Assembly: GCA_017591395.1 (NCBI GenBank)
Contig: WEDG01005499.1
Location: forward strand, 124,001 to 188,000
Direction: 5' to 3'
Source of the DNA: Schistocephalus solidus
Taxonomy: Eukaryota; Platyhelminthes; Cestoda; Diphyllobothriidea; Diphyllobothriidae
DNA: 64,000 nt
Below the pieces are notes generated by a model, which worked only from the letters and a program-made list of their open reading frames with translations, had not been told where the DNA came from and did no database searches. Both the position numbers and the translations under genes were made by a program. Below, one piece after another: positions 35,021-46,775 of the stretch. The first letter of the stretch is position 1. Every line of letters begins with the position of its first letter.

Positions 35021-35029
35021 GTAAACAGA

Positions 35030-35745
35030 CACGTCAGTTCGACCGTTGTAATCCGACGATGCACACCGTATGCTGCACAGAAGTGTGGTGCAGGGACGGT
35101 GACTTGTGCACAAATTAGTTTAAAGTGATGATAGGCTTGCACCGCATCTACCACACTCGCTTCCCGTACCCGCCTGTACCCGTTTTGAAGATGTATTCAA
35201 GGAGACCGGAGGTGGGTTCGGATGCAGATTAAGCATCTCCTACTGAATGGGGGAGTGGGGTTTGGCATAAGCTTGCACGTACGCGCACTCCCCCATGTCC
35301 GCCATGGGACCGCACCCGGATGTGGCCCCCGTGTTGGTCCAGCGCATTAACTACGCGACCTTTCGACCGTCGATTTCGACGATCTCCACCATGTGCTCCA
35401 CAGCAGTGTGGTTTAGGAACGGTGATGCGTTGGATTACAGTTTGTGTAGCCTTTCACAGCCTCTAACTCACCCTCTCTTCCCTCCCCCACCTGGGCTTGG
35501 TGTCAAAACAGAGTCAAGAAGGTCGGAGATGGGAGCGGGTGCAGGCCCACGCATTATGATCCAAAACAAACAAGAACATTATAATAACACAAGGGAATGG
35601 TGGTTCGGATACCAGCCGGGGGTAGTGATATAAAGGCCACATTAAGAATGAGGCATTGCAGCATGACTCTCAGTCCGCCAGCCAGCCACTTCGCGCAACA
35701 CACACTGGGCCTACTACATGGTCCGACATATCCTCTCAGTCGGCT
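35030..35745 (+). repeat. G and F repeats upstream of the UEV exons
   Basis: Two G blocks (35030-35230 and 35360-35550) are followed by an F block (35625-35745) that starts AAAGGCCACATTAAGAATGA. The last F block ends only about 55 bp before the splice acceptor of the UEV gene, so this repeat lies within a UEV intron. Confidence 0.75.
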
Positions 35746-35799
35746 TGTTTTGATTTTTCTCGATTAATCTAAGAGCTTTTATCTTTTTCGCCTTTTCAG

Positions 35800-36022
35800 T
35801 TATTATTCCACGAAACTTTTACCTCTTGGATGAACTTGAAAAGGGCCAAAGGAGCGTAGCCGAAGCGGATATAAGTTGGGGATTGGAAGATCCGAATGAT
35901 AACTCATTAACTTCATGGACCGGGATGATTGTTGGCCCGAAGAATACCAACTTCCAACAGAGGATGTTCTTTCTTAACATCAAGTGCGGTCAAGAATACC
36001 CGGATGTTCGGCCTGAAGTCAA
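35800..36022 (+). CDS. UBE2V: UEV exon (E2-variant core)
   Basis: The acceptor is TTTTCGCCTTTTCAG, with a good pyrimidine tract, and the donor is GTAAGC. The exon enters in phase 1 and leaves in phase 2, ending in the Lys of PEVK. Confidence 0.9.
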
Positions 36023-37842
36023 GTAAGCAAACACGTCCAATGTCAAGAGAGCATAGTGCCTATAAATGTGTTTTATGTATCGGTATCTTTTAAGCATGAG
36101 GTTTTGTACCTTGTGTGTTTATGTGTAGGTCTACTTTAAAAGGGTACTGTTTTTGACAGCTTTTAAGCCTTTTTAAATGGACGAAATGTGCTACATGATA
36201 CTTCGTCAGCCATTTACTTTGAGACAAATTTGCTGAAAAAATTATTGAGCCACATCTTCTAATTGTCTGAACTTGCAATTTTAAAGGCTTGTGGCCTCTT
36301 AGTTGTACTCTCTTTGCTTAATACAGCCATTGATTGTTGATGGTAAAGGGCAAGCTTGATCTCTTTCGTTTTTTAGATTTACGTCGAAAATCGCCATGAC
36401 CTGTGTTGCAGCCGATGGAAAGGTAGGCCGTTTGCTTCTCCTTACTTATAAACTCTTAAGTAGAGAAACAGTGTTAAACAGATTGGTTTACTGTCTGTCA
36501 CTCCTCGGGTCAACGTGCGCTGTTCAAACTTCCCGCTAAGAAATGCTACCTGGTTTCATTAAGCTAATCTAGCCAGCTCTCCCGCTAGGTGTATTCGGTG
36601 CAACTAAGAAGGCGACCACTCCCAGTGGCAGCATTCGTGATAGTTGCTGCCTTTTGGCCAAGTCCCCCAGTAGAAGAGGGAGGGATAGGCATCAGTAAAG
36701 GTTGAATTCTATCCTGCAGAGATTTGCTTAAAAAGGTTTGTGGCAGCAGGTTTGCAATCGGACGTGTGGTGTGCATGTGAACATATCACTCTCGGGTTTA
36801 GAATGGATTGGTCGGTTTGGATGAATGCGGTTTGCCGGGCACAATGGCATCATACAGAGCCTCATAACGACCAAACCGCTGTTGGTGCATGTGTTCAGAC
36901 ATGCGCCAGGCTACTATAGGATGGCTTTAAAAAGTCCGCTTGAACGGATGACGACAAAATATTGTTTTTTTCTTACAAAACCCTTTTTTAATAGAAGCGT
37001 TCTAACTTAAAACTGTACTCTGTTCAAAGGGGTAACGTAGAAATCAACCCGCCAACTCACTGAAGTCAGTTTGACTGACAGGAAGAGTAATTGAAAGAGA
37101 TAGTGTTAATGGGAAAAACATCTTTCATGTCGATGACATCTGCATTCGAACTGACGTCTTCTGCCGTCCGCTTGGGCCGTGGGACAAGATGGCAATTGTT
37201 GTGATCAAGAGTGCAGACTTTTGCATATTTTCGAGTTCGACGGTTTAAGGACACAGTACTTCAAGTAGCGATCACTTTAGAGCATGGCAAAAAACATTTA
37301 GCAGAAATTAACCATCTGGTCAATACATATACCTAACTGAGTAACTCTGTCTGTGTGAGATTCGTTTTTGTTATAGGGTCATAAGCGGAGGAAAATGGAT
37401 GGATCTGCAGCTCACTTGGTAGTAATGATTTGTATGTGAGGGTGAGAGCGGAGCTGAGAAGTCGGCAGGTGCTGCAGACGACAAACGGCTTAAAGTAACC
37501 CTCCATAAGGTGCCTCTAAGATCGCCGACACCGCGACCCCAGGATGCAATGCTTCCAAAACGGGCGCACTAGACTAGACCGCGAAACCGTAGGCTTAATC
37601 TCGTAGTGGCAAATGCGATGTCCCAAAACAAATGGGTTAATTAGGTTATTTTAAATAAGAACCTCCGCTGAAATATTCACTGAATAACTTCTCTATCTGT
37701 TTCCTTGCTCCAGGTGGACCACACTAAAGTTCCAGCCCTACGTGATTGGAAGCGTGGCATGTACATACGTGATATCCTCATCGCACTGCGAACCCTCATG
37801 TCAGCTCCGGAGAACGCAAAGTTGAAACAACCCCCAGAGTAG
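35800..37842 (+). CDS. UBE2V: Ubiquitin-conjugating enzyme E2 variant (UEV, Mms2/UEV1 type), last three coding exons
   Basis: UEV proteins are catalytically inactive E2 folds that pair with Ubc13 to make Lys63-linked ubiquitin chains in DNA damage tolerance and signalling. Three exons splice cleanly: 35800-36022, 36377-36422 and 37714-37842. The first gives IIPRNFYLLDELEKGQRSV, ISWGLEDPND and WTGMIVGPKNTNF. The next gives FTSKIAMTCVAADGK, and the last VDHTKVPALRDWKRG to ENAKLKQPPE and TAG. The place of the E2 active-site Cys, before VPAL, has no Cys; a Cys in MTC lies well upstream of it. No HPN box is present. The spliced 398 nt give about 132 residues, so only a short N-terminal exon is missing, since vertebrate UEVs have about 145. 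The first base of the Val codon comes from an unlocated upstream exon, so the start is unknown. The introns (354 and 1291 bp) hold no recognised element, but LINE E3 and F/G repeats lie just upstream. Confidence 0.92.
36377..36422 (+). CDS. UBE2V: UEV 46-bp exon
   Basis: The acceptor TTTTTTAG joins AA+A to complete a Lys codon. The exon ends GGAAAG before GTAGGC, in phase 0. Confidence 0.88.
37714..37842 (+). CDS. UBE2V: UEV last coding exon
   Basis: The acceptor is CCTTGCTCCAG. The exon has 43 codons including the TAG at 37840-37842, and encodes the C-terminal helices ending KLKQPPE, as in animal UEVs. Confidence 0.9.
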   Translation: MDHTKVPALRDWKRGMYIRDILIALRTLMSAPENAKLKQPPE

Positions 37843-37930
37843 GAGGATCCGTGCTTTTTACTGTAGTAAAGGTTTTTCGCTCTTTGCTGTTCATACTTCC
37901 TTTGCGTGGCTGAAGCTGAGAATTTTTTAT

Positions 37931-37936
37931 AATAAA
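37931..37936 (+). promoter_or_regulatory. Poly(A) signal of the UEV gene
   Basis: AATAAA lies 89 bp after the stop codon and is followed by a GT-rich stretch (TTAGTGTTCTGTGTTTT) at about 37957-37973. Confidence 0.7.
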
Positions 37937-37974
37937 TGTTCAATGCTCATTGGCTATTAGTGTTCTGTGTTTTA

Positions 37975-38950
37975 TATTCCCTTTTTAAACGGCAGTTTTT
38001 TAAAGGAAACCTTAACCGAATTTCTGAAGTGCGTTTTCGAATAGAAAAGATTATTTAAGTGGGGTTGGTATAATCCAATAATATTTTGAGTACGCCACGA
38101 TGTCGGATTTTGAGTGCACCTTAAAAACTGCACTTGGTATAAATGACTAAGAATCGTGCCTATCCTCCATTGGTTTTCGATTTTTTTATTTATTAGAAAA
38201 AATATACAGAAAGGTTGATCAAAAATATGCATTCTTGAACTGATTTAGTAGTTAGTATCATCTTAAAATTTTTATTCGAAAACGTTTATCTTTTAGTGTT
38301 AAAGTAGTTTCTCATTACGCAATTTTAATTATCGTACCATATCCCTTCAAATTACACCTTATCTGTCTTTTCTTCACAATCCTCACGATCGATAGAAAAT
38401 ATTCCAAATTCATTGACCCCCTGTTAATATTACATTTTACCTACTTAATGGCATATATAAATATATGATCTTGCAGAACGCATCTAGCTTTTAGACTGAG
38501 AAAAATGAAGGCAAATCCAAAGGCAGATCTGGCTCAAAAATATCGGGTGGGTGAGAAACCTTTTTTTAAATCTAAATATATCCTGCAGCTGAACATAATA
38601 TTTAAAGATGTCGTGTTTTTCTACGAAATGATGCATAAAAAAAAACTATTTTCTTTTCGTCTTCTATCAAACATATTAGACTTCATATGGTATACAAAAT
38701 TGGTACAAAAAATGCATACTACTGAAGTAGTCATTTATTACTGAGTGCGGTTTTCACTGACGACACGCAAATGCTTGGCAGATGAAGAAAGATAGTCCAG
38801 GTTGCACATGTGGGTCAGCTAATTGTGCCTGCGTTACGTGACTCTTTCGCCCTGTTTTGCCTTGCGGCTGAATCTCGACCCTCGTCAGCAGTCGCCCGAC
38901 GGTCAGTGGTATAGGCAGAATGGCATTGCCGACAAATGGGTTAGTAAGGG
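37975..38950. other. No gene recognised
   Basis: AT-rich intergenic DNA. A 79-residue plus frame (38505-38744, MKANPKADLAQKYRVGEKP) has no recognised domain and its composition is ordinary for AT-rich DNA. Confidence 0.4.
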
Positions 38951-38954
38951 GTTT

Positions 38955-39080
38955 TTGCAGATTTGAGTAACATATTTAACGCACTTGAAAAACTTGGCAG
39001 CCTCGGTGGGATTCAAACCCACGCCAAAACGAGGAAAACTTTAGCCAAAGATCTAAAAAACTGAGCTACGGGGTCCCCAC
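38955..39080 (-). mobile_element. tRNA-derived SINE head S1
   Basis: The minus strand reads GACCCCGTAGCTCAGTTTTT (A box TAGCTCAG) and, about 50 bases on, GTGGGTTTGAATCCCACC (B box GGTTTGAATCC). It then gives a tail with CAAGTTTTTCAAG. The anticodon region is not a canonical 7-base loop, so it is a SINE rather than a tRNA gene. Confidence 0.7.
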
Positions 39081-39204
39081 CTGAAGCCGTGAGTTTAGCT
39101 CACACTTGAGTCAAAGTACTCGCCCAGCCTATGGAATCCACCAATTCTGATACAGTAAGCTGACTGCGCAGGCAGGATTTCCTAAATAATCATGGCTCAA
39201 GAGA

Positions 39205-39310
39205 GGGGCCTCGTATTTCAGTTGGCTGTACTAAAGCCATTCCCTTACTGGTGTGGGTTCGAATCCCACCGAGGTGGCTGAGTTTTTCACAGGTGGATCA
39301 AATGAATTAC
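39205..39310 (+). mobile_element. tRNA-derived SINE head S2
   Basis: GGGCCTCGTATTTCAGTTGG carries a diverged A box. GTGGGTTCGAATCCCACC (B box at 39255-39267) is perfect. The tail GAGTTTTTCACAGG and GGATCAAATGAATT matches S4. Confidence 0.75.
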
Positions 39311-40154
39311 CGACAAAGACAATGGAAACTAGAATGGCTCTTTCTAAGGTTCAAGTGCCGCAACATCTGGTATGGATATGACTGGCTGAAAACGGGTAAG
39401 TAGCCAAAAATATTCATTCTAGTCTCCCTTGGCTTTGTCAGCAGTGCCATTTTGTCTAAGATATGAAACTCGCGAAATGAGTTGAAATGAAGAAAGCTGT
39501 GTGGCAAATTACCATTTAACTCCTTACTAGTCAGCCGCGCATCGTGTTATCAAATGCAGACAGGAAGACTACAATGGTCATCTCTGTCGTATTTGCTGTC
39601 ACCAGCCACTTTCAACACAACCCGGGAGTGCACATCTAGCATTCGATCCCCGAGACTGTTGACAACCGGGTAAAGCTCACTTGCTGGTTCGCATCATGTC
39701 GGCTGAGATTGGCTGAATTTTGGATTGGTGTGCGTGGATATATCATGCTGTCGGGATAGGCTGAAGTGCGTCAAATGCCTCGAATGCGACGCGGTCTGCT
39801 TTAGCGCGAGGATGGCTTACTGGTCGCTGCTTCCCTTGATACTTGCAACATTACCTAGGAGCACGTGCTAATATTCTAGGGGTGAGACTGGTGGATCAAC
39901 ACAATTCTTTCTGAAGCCGTGAACTAAAAAGTGCAAAGTTTTCAGCATGAACCGCGGTTTACCTACCTACAAACTCACCGTGCACTGTGTATATGCGTAA
40001 AGTTATTCAGTTGGAAGAGAATATGATGAAAATTGATATTACTTGAACTGAAAAGTAATAATATTAACCTAAGGACGTTCAATACTATTCCAGATTAATA
40101 AATAGGGGATTTTTAACGGAATTTAATAATTCCTTTGACCCAGTTTCAAAAATA

Positions 40155-40245
40155 TATGTGACCAAGGTGGGATTTGAACCCACGACAGCAAGTAGAAGGC
40201 TTTAGAATAGTCAACGCTCTATTCCTCTGAGCTACGAGGCCACAC
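40155..40245 (-). mobile_element. tRNA-derived SINE head S3
   Basis: The minus strand reads GGCCTCGTAGCTCAGAGGAA, with a perfect A box, and GTGGGTTCAAATCCCACC, with a perfect B box. The terminal stem GTGGCCTCG could pair with CCAAGGTGGGATT only partly, so acceptor-stem pairing is poor. Confidence 0.75.
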
Positions 40246-40321
40246 TGGGAACCATGAGTTTAATCACGTTTGTATAAAATTACACGTCCAGCTCAAGTTT
40301 GAGTACACTCACGGCACCCGG

Positions 40322-40440
40322 TGAGGTCTCGTAGCTCAGGTGGCTTGAGTGTTGGTTGTATTAGAGGCTTCCCACTGCTGTTGTGGGCTTAAATCCCGCC
40401 GAGGTTACTAATTGTTTTACAAGCGGGTCAAATGAATTTT
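40322..40440 (+). mobile_element. tRNA-derived SINE head S4
   Basis: GAGGTCTCGTAGCTCAGGTG gives the A box, and TGTGGGCTTAAATCCCGCC a diverged B box. The tail TTGTTTTACAAGCGGG and GTCAAATGAATTTTC is shared with S2. Confidence 0.75.
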
Positions 40441-40444
40441 CTAG

Positions 40445-43400
40445 ATTTCGTGAAACTTTTATTCTAAAATGTTCTGGCTATGAGAAAGAGAATCTGGCAT
40501 GCAGCTGGTATTCCCATGGATGTCTTCTCAACTCGGTTTACTACCGAAATCTCCTATCTTTGCGCCCCCTGTCGGTAAAATGCTGTTAGCTCAATTCTAA
40601 CGCACGTCGGAACAAGGCAGAGAAAAGAATCAAGAAATGATAAAACCTAATCTGATCAAGTAGACGCGAATACCAATTCCTCATTCGTCGGTCAGTTCAT
40701 ATATTACTGGGTATCAGCGTCGTTCCGATGGAATTGCGCGCAGATACCCCTGTAAGTGAAATTCGGATTAAGGTTAGAAATGCATGGAAACATGAGGAGA
40801 TGGTTCACCGAATAAATTCTCTTCATATTCCTGATGAGGCTGCAGGTCGACCATGCGTATGCAGGAGAGACTGTGTGCGAAAACGTTGGATACACCCTCT
40901 CGTCTACGTATTACGCCTATCCAAAATGAGCCCCCAGTAGCCTACGGCATGCTTTGATCGAGTCGTTGAATGCCTGTGCCAGACCTCTTATGCCCCATGT
41001 GCGCGTGGCACATGTAGGCATAGGCTTTCACGCTATGCACCGAATCCCAAAAATAATGACCAGTTGAGCGAAATACTCGGATAGGTGATGGAGAGTAGGC
41101 GGGGGAAGGGAACTAGAGACTGGTTTTCTCAAGCGTCCAAATATGACAAGAAACAGAGTCTATGGGTTAAAAAGAAGACTGATCAAGGGTTGAGTACCAT
41201 TAAGTGGAGCTGAACGTCGTATGTGGTATAGTAATTTTATATTTCTGCTGGATTCCGATTCAGTGTTCAGAGGGCACGAAAATTTAGATGATCGGTGCCA
41301 CCGAGGTATCGGGGGATGGTGTTTAGTGTGCAAGACTTTAAAGCGAAGGAACAACGATAAAGAAATGAAGCGGTATTCAATCCCCCGGATAGTTGGTAAG
41401 CCAGTGGTAAGGCATTTTTTTCTGCCCACTTCTCTGCTTGCCAAAAATCTTTCATTTTAATTGGGGTGTTTTAATCGATCCATCTGGACCAATTTTGGAC
41501 TTCGTTGTGATTTTTGGGAATTCACGCATACCTCGTAGGTTAAATCACTTTTTGCCATTCTGATTGCAGCACCCGACTCCACGGCATATGTAAGAAATTT
41601 TTAAATCTGAGGATGGGTCTATTTTATTCTACGCGGCGTTCGGAAAATTACACTGTGAGATAGCGTCGAAATCACGTAGCCCACCGGTAGCACACAAAGC
41701 TGTAAAAAATAAACTTATGTGAGTTAAAAGGGTACTGAAAAAATGAAGTCGAAGATTATGCAGGAAATTGTTGTGATAGCAGACATCGGATCATTGTAAG
41801 AGCTACCAATCCTCTTTTAAAAAAGGGTTGTTGCGCCTGCTAGACTGTTGCTGATCCTTGTCAATTCCCTTCGCCTGCTCTCTGATTGGCTATTTTAACC
41901 TAGTGCCCGTTTATGAACTATTTTTTGGGCCCCCTGGCATGATCCAGAGTGAACCGCTAATTTCACAGACCGAAACCCAGGGTTTCGTGCATTTTCTAAA
42001 CAGGGACAGAGCGCCTCCTATGGCATGATACTTTCACATTCAGTTACTCGAAGAACGTGATTTGCAGTAATGTCCCTTTTTTCCTTCTCCTGAACGACCT
42101 CAACGTGAGCTGATGGCTACATGGCTCCCACTAGTTTCGAGGTTACCGAGCATCCCAAATATAGGCATTCGAGGGTGAGCTGCCCTCAAGTCATGCTTCA
42201 CAGATGTTTCAGCTTAATTTGAATTAAATAAGCCAAGTGTGGAACAAAAGTTACTTAGCTAATGCAATTGTTAAACTTGGGACAACTAGTTTTTCTCATT
42301 GGGGAGAGATGTTTTCATCTCGTGTCTAGTAAACGTCTCGGGAACAACATTTTCGCGGGCTACTAAAGGGTGATTCCTATCTTCCTTTTGAGTTCCTACT
42401 TCAACCTACCCTTCGAATTTTCCTTACGAGAGTGTTACACTGAAGGGGTGGACTGTAATAAAGCGCTTTCCTGGCATGTCCTCAGACTTGGTCACTTATT
42501 AGAGGAAAGATCTTGCCACATGTGCAATGGACCGGTTATGTTCGTGAACAAGAATTCACAGAATTCACCGTTATAGAGGTGCATACGAAAGGGGTGCAGT
42601 CTGTTTGATCAGTAAGCGGGGGGAACGGATTCTTCCAGTATTGTGATTTGAACGGATGACGCCGCTGTAAGTTGAAGCTTAATGAAATTTTTGCGTCAGT
42701 TTATTTCGGAAGCAACAGACTGCTACTGGAAGAAGGGCCAAAAATTGCTGGTAGATCTGCAAATGCTGTGGTAGACTGATTAACTTATTTTTGGGAAGTC
42801 TGCTCTAAAATTTTGTTTCTGTCTCTGTGAGAGGAAAGTTGAATGGAACACCGGAAAGCCCTAAAGAACTCGATACTGTCAGATATGCAGGTTGCCGTAA
42901 CTTTAATCCTGGCCATCTTTTAGCTGAAGATACATCTACTCAAACAAACTAGGACGGTTCAGTAGAAAATTATCGGAATGACGACTTATGCATTGATGGT
43001 CCATGGGTATTTGGATTCCGTCAGGGTAATTTATGTTAGTTACCTCTTAACTTACAGTCAGGACGCAGAGACATAGCATTGAACGCCATGGAGAAGTTCG
43101 TTCGGCAACAGAGTTTGACGAATGGCCGGCTTCTCAGCGACTTAATAAGGCTGGGTACGATCACAAAACTGTCAATCACCAGGAAAATTACAGTAAATAC
43201 AGACGTGAATACAGCTGTGCAGAGCCAGCAAATCCAGAGGGCAGGGTTAGATTGACAAAGTCAGAGTTTGAAGAAGAATCGCGGAGTTCTACGGCATTTA
43301 CTTTAGGGGCACATGCATGAATACTCTCGGCTTGTTTTGAAGGCAGATGAAGACCGCTTTATGGTCGTCCTACCCCGTATTAAAGAAGCATCTGTTAACT

Positions 43401-44690
43401 TAATTTTGTTATATACTTTGCGTTTAATGTTTGCAATAAAAATGACAAATTCTAAATCCGGTCCTGAGTTTCGACCAGTCCCTACTAAAGTAGGAAACAC
43501 ACTCTAGTAGAAAACCGGTGGCAGGTTATATAAGTACACAATTTTCACTATGGTTCCATAGATTTTTATTTATACGTCGTCGATCCGCGGATCTGCGTTG
43601 CCCGCAACGGGTCATGGAGCCAGAGGGGGCTGGCCATTGGAGGACGAAATGCGGGTCTTCCGCCCAGCTTTGGCGCGTCTTTCAGAGGGTAAGTTTAGTT
43701 GACGCCAGGTATCTCTGGTTCATGACTCAATGGTCGAACGTTTGACTAAATACTGCTCAATTGCCAACCAAGCTGGTTTAAAATCCCAAGTTATCCAACC
43801 CTCAGGTTGACCGTGGCTTACTGACGATGGCTAATAAGCCAGAAATGGCAGTCTAAGTCTTTCTTATTTTTTTCAGCGTTTCTTTCTTACTGCGGTCGCC
43901 TCGTCAGTTGTTACTATCTTCCGCATATAAATCCTGTCTCACCGTGTTTGGGAGTGGCTGCCGTGGTTACCTGCCTCTGTGCAGATGGCAGTGGCGTAGT
44001 CCTACATTCACACGCAGTTGTCTTAGCTCTCACGCCGAACCTCTTTGGCACTGTGCGACTGATCGATACCTACAGCCAAGTTAGAGCTCGAAGCGTTAAT
44101 TTCGAGGGTACAGGCAACGCCGTCACACAGCTCAGTTAACGAATTCACATTGCCATCAGGCTTGCTGTCAGACAGCCTGTCAGTTGCGTAAATAATTTAG
44201 CAAGTGCTAGCATTTTACAAGCCTGAAGTGAATTACCTGTGGAACAATGGCATTCTCTTTCGTTTGCCATCCATATTGCGGCAAAGTATTTTTGTCTTCC
44301 AGTAGATGGCGGGACAGTAGACCTCTGTGTTAAAACGTTTGTGAAAAACTAGAGCATTTACAGGTGTTTTACTTAGCCTACCTTGGTTCCTACCTGGGAA
44401 TCCTCTTTTGCTCAGTTGCAATTGTGTCCGTTTAATCGATAACAGGGAAATAATCAGGTGTCTATCATTCAAGTATAGTTCAAGATCAAACGGAATATCG
44501 GTGCTGCAATCATATCAAAGAAGTAAACTTCATTCCTGTTGAAGTGGTAACTAGTTCAAGGTGATCAGTTTTTGTGTCAGGTGTCTGGTAATGGTATGTA
44601 GACCTTTGATTTTCACGATAAGGGTGTGAGTTGTGTTTGGTTGATTATTGCCATCATAGTTCATTCCCTTAGTGCGATCTGCATTAAATT
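40445..44690. other. No gene recognised in 4.2 kb
   Basis: Both strands were read. Frames are at most 94 residues (41444-41160, minus) and none shows a known domain or a convincing splice pattern. The sequence is not obviously repetitive. Confidence 0.4.
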
Positions 44691-44699
44691 TCTGGTCCC

Positions 44700-45480
44700 A
44701 AACCTGAGGCTATCACGGTGTGCTGAGCACTGTGGCTTGGATGCTTGTCAGCTGATTATTTCACGCAGCATGTGCAGTCCACCCGATATTTGTTTATCTG
44801 GAGTAACCGGCTGGTGGTCTGAGGGTCAGGCTGTAATGACTCCTTCTTAAAGTAACCTCTATGGCACTCTCACACAGATGTGAGCTGTGGGAAATCCTAG
44901 TGATTGCATTTTGGAGGCCAGTTCGTGTATGTGACAAGAAAAGACAAACTTACTAGCTGTTTCAGCTGCTGCACCAGTCAAATGGTCGGTTCGGACAGTG
45001 GATGCGGCCTAGGGATTGGGGATAGAGAGTGAGAGCGATAGCTTAGCGCGTTTTACTCACTGTAACAAGCTGGCGAGCTTGAAGCTCTAACGGTGCACTA
45101 AAAGGCGTGGCTTGGGAGGTTTCCAACTGAGGATTGAACTCAGACCACGCGGTCAGCTCTGTGTGCACCTATGTGGAGTGGCCGATTGGCGGACTGATGG
45201 TCTGACTGCAATGGCTCCTTCTTACTCTGGCCTCTGTGGCATTCCCACTCAGTGGGGTTCAAACCAGGTATGGGGATACGTCTAGGAAAGGCTCCGACAG
45301 CGCCAGCAAACTGCGCCCTCTCCCGCCTCTGGTCTTCTTCACTTATTTATGACGCCAGTCACAGCTGAGGAGGTGAGAGTGCGTTAAACGCAGTGCAAGT
45401 CTACTACCACAATAATTTACTTCACACACACGTCATTGTCCCTGCGCTCCCTGGGCGTTGGCACACGTTGGATCTCGTCA
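44700..45480 (-). repeat. Inverted F/G repeats
   Basis: Read on the minus strand, 45480-45280 matches block G (GTAGTAGACTTGCACTGCGT, GAAGAAGACCAGAGGCGGGA). 45240-45000 matches block F (TAAGAAGGAGCCATTGCAGT, GCCACTCCACATAGG, CCTCCCAAGCCACG). A second partial F block lies at 44860-44700. The internal order G then F is the same as at 27.5 kb, only inverted. Confidence 0.75.
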
Positions 45481-46080
45481 GAAACGGTGGGCAGACTTTC
45501 AATTTTCTGGTTCGGTTCCTTGGCATTATATGTCTGATCATCCTTAACATCAAAGCGCCGAGCACCAGCAAGATGCGATCGCACATTCACATCATGCATC
45601 GGCCTGATTGCTTGCATGAGACGCCATAAAAAAGAGACTAATGGTACAGTTCCAAAAGAACTAATACACACCCGTTGCCTTAACTCGAACTGCCCGCACT
45701 GATGACGCATAATCAGTCCACCGCACGCACCTACTCGTCCATACGAGCATCCATTAAAACCTGTGGTTAATGACTGCCGGTTAAACGGCATCATCACGCC
45801 TATTCTTATCAGCACATACACCGCACATGAACTAGTCCCACAACACCCAGCCACAGACACAGAATAAGTACCTCTCACGCAAGCGCGAAATCCCCCCACG
45901 TGACGTGTATGGCAGTCGAACTCATGTGAGATACGCGCATCCTACCATCTTTGGGGGGAAATCTAGAGGGATCCAGGTGGCCTGTGGCAGGCCTACACTG
46001 GACACTTAGCTCTGTCAGTCATGCTCCCGATCATAGAATGATTTTGATGACCGGCTTGGACAATCGACTGGTGCACGGAA
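45481..46080. other. No gene recognised
   Basis: A 160-residue minus frame (45899-45417) overlaps the G repeat and has no domain; its Cys/Gly content looks like chance. The rest is unremarkable. Confidence 0.4.
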
Positions 46081-46084
46081 AGGA

Positions 46085-46775
46085 AAATGAGAGCTAGTTT
46101 GACGATTGTGTCCGGAATTTTGACTTTGAAGCAGCACTGTTTGCCGATGACATAAAAATCTGGAGTATAAACTGGAGCTCTGTTGAAGAAGATAGACTGC
46201 GGCTTCATTTAAATCGGTTGGAGGAGTGGTCTGGTCGTTGGTTTCTGCCGTTCAACATCGATAAGTATACGATAGTAGAAGCTTCTTCCTCAACGGCGCA
46301 GTTATGCAGGTATTTGAAACTCAAACGGACCTTAATGTACTGAAAAGATATCCTACCCAAGATTTTTTGGTCGTTTGTGAGGCCGCATTTAGAATATGCT
46401 ATACCAGCCGGGAGACCCTTGACTGTTCAAGATCAGAGTAGTCACTAAAGAGTTCAAAGGAGCGTCAATATGATGGTTAAGAGTAAAAGCTCCTTGTCAT
46501 ATGCAACCCGCCTAACAAACCTAAACGGGTTTGCGGGGATACCCTAAAGGCCCTAAAGAGCTTGCAGCGTTGCCAGTCTTTTGAGGACATTTTGAAGTTG
46601 CTACCACAGCCAACCTGCGATGTCACCCATCAAATCTGAGCGCTCAGTAGTCCAGATTGGAAGTGTGCAAATCAAAGAATAAAATGCCCTCGCCGAGAAT
46701 GTTTTGATCTCACCATCGTTGGAGAGCTTTAAAAGGATCCTTGACAGATTTATGTTCCCAAATGAACCGAAGTGA
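46085..46775 (+). mobile_element. LINE-D-like RT fragment
   Basis: The plus strand encodes NFDFEAALFADDIKIWSINW, with an intact FADD box, and then LEEWSGRWFLPFNIDKYTIV. It continues, with stops, to FVRPHLEYAIPAGRPLT and SPSLESFKRILDRFM near 46710-46755. It is clearly the same family as LINE-D copy 2 (FEAAMFADDIKIW) and has lost everything before box C. Confidence 0.8.

Noticed and set aside
38505..38744. 79-residue plus-strand frame as a gene
   Set aside because: No recognised domain; Lys/Phe/Tyr-rich composition is typical of chance frames in AT-rich DNA.
40155..40245. Functional tRNA gene
   Set aside because: A and B boxes are perfect, but the acceptor stem does not pair well and the anticodon arm is not canonical. 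Related copies share non-tRNA tails, so SINE heads fit better.
45417..45899. 160-residue minus-strand frame as a gene
   Set aside because: It overlaps an inverted G block and shows no domain, start context or splice pattern.
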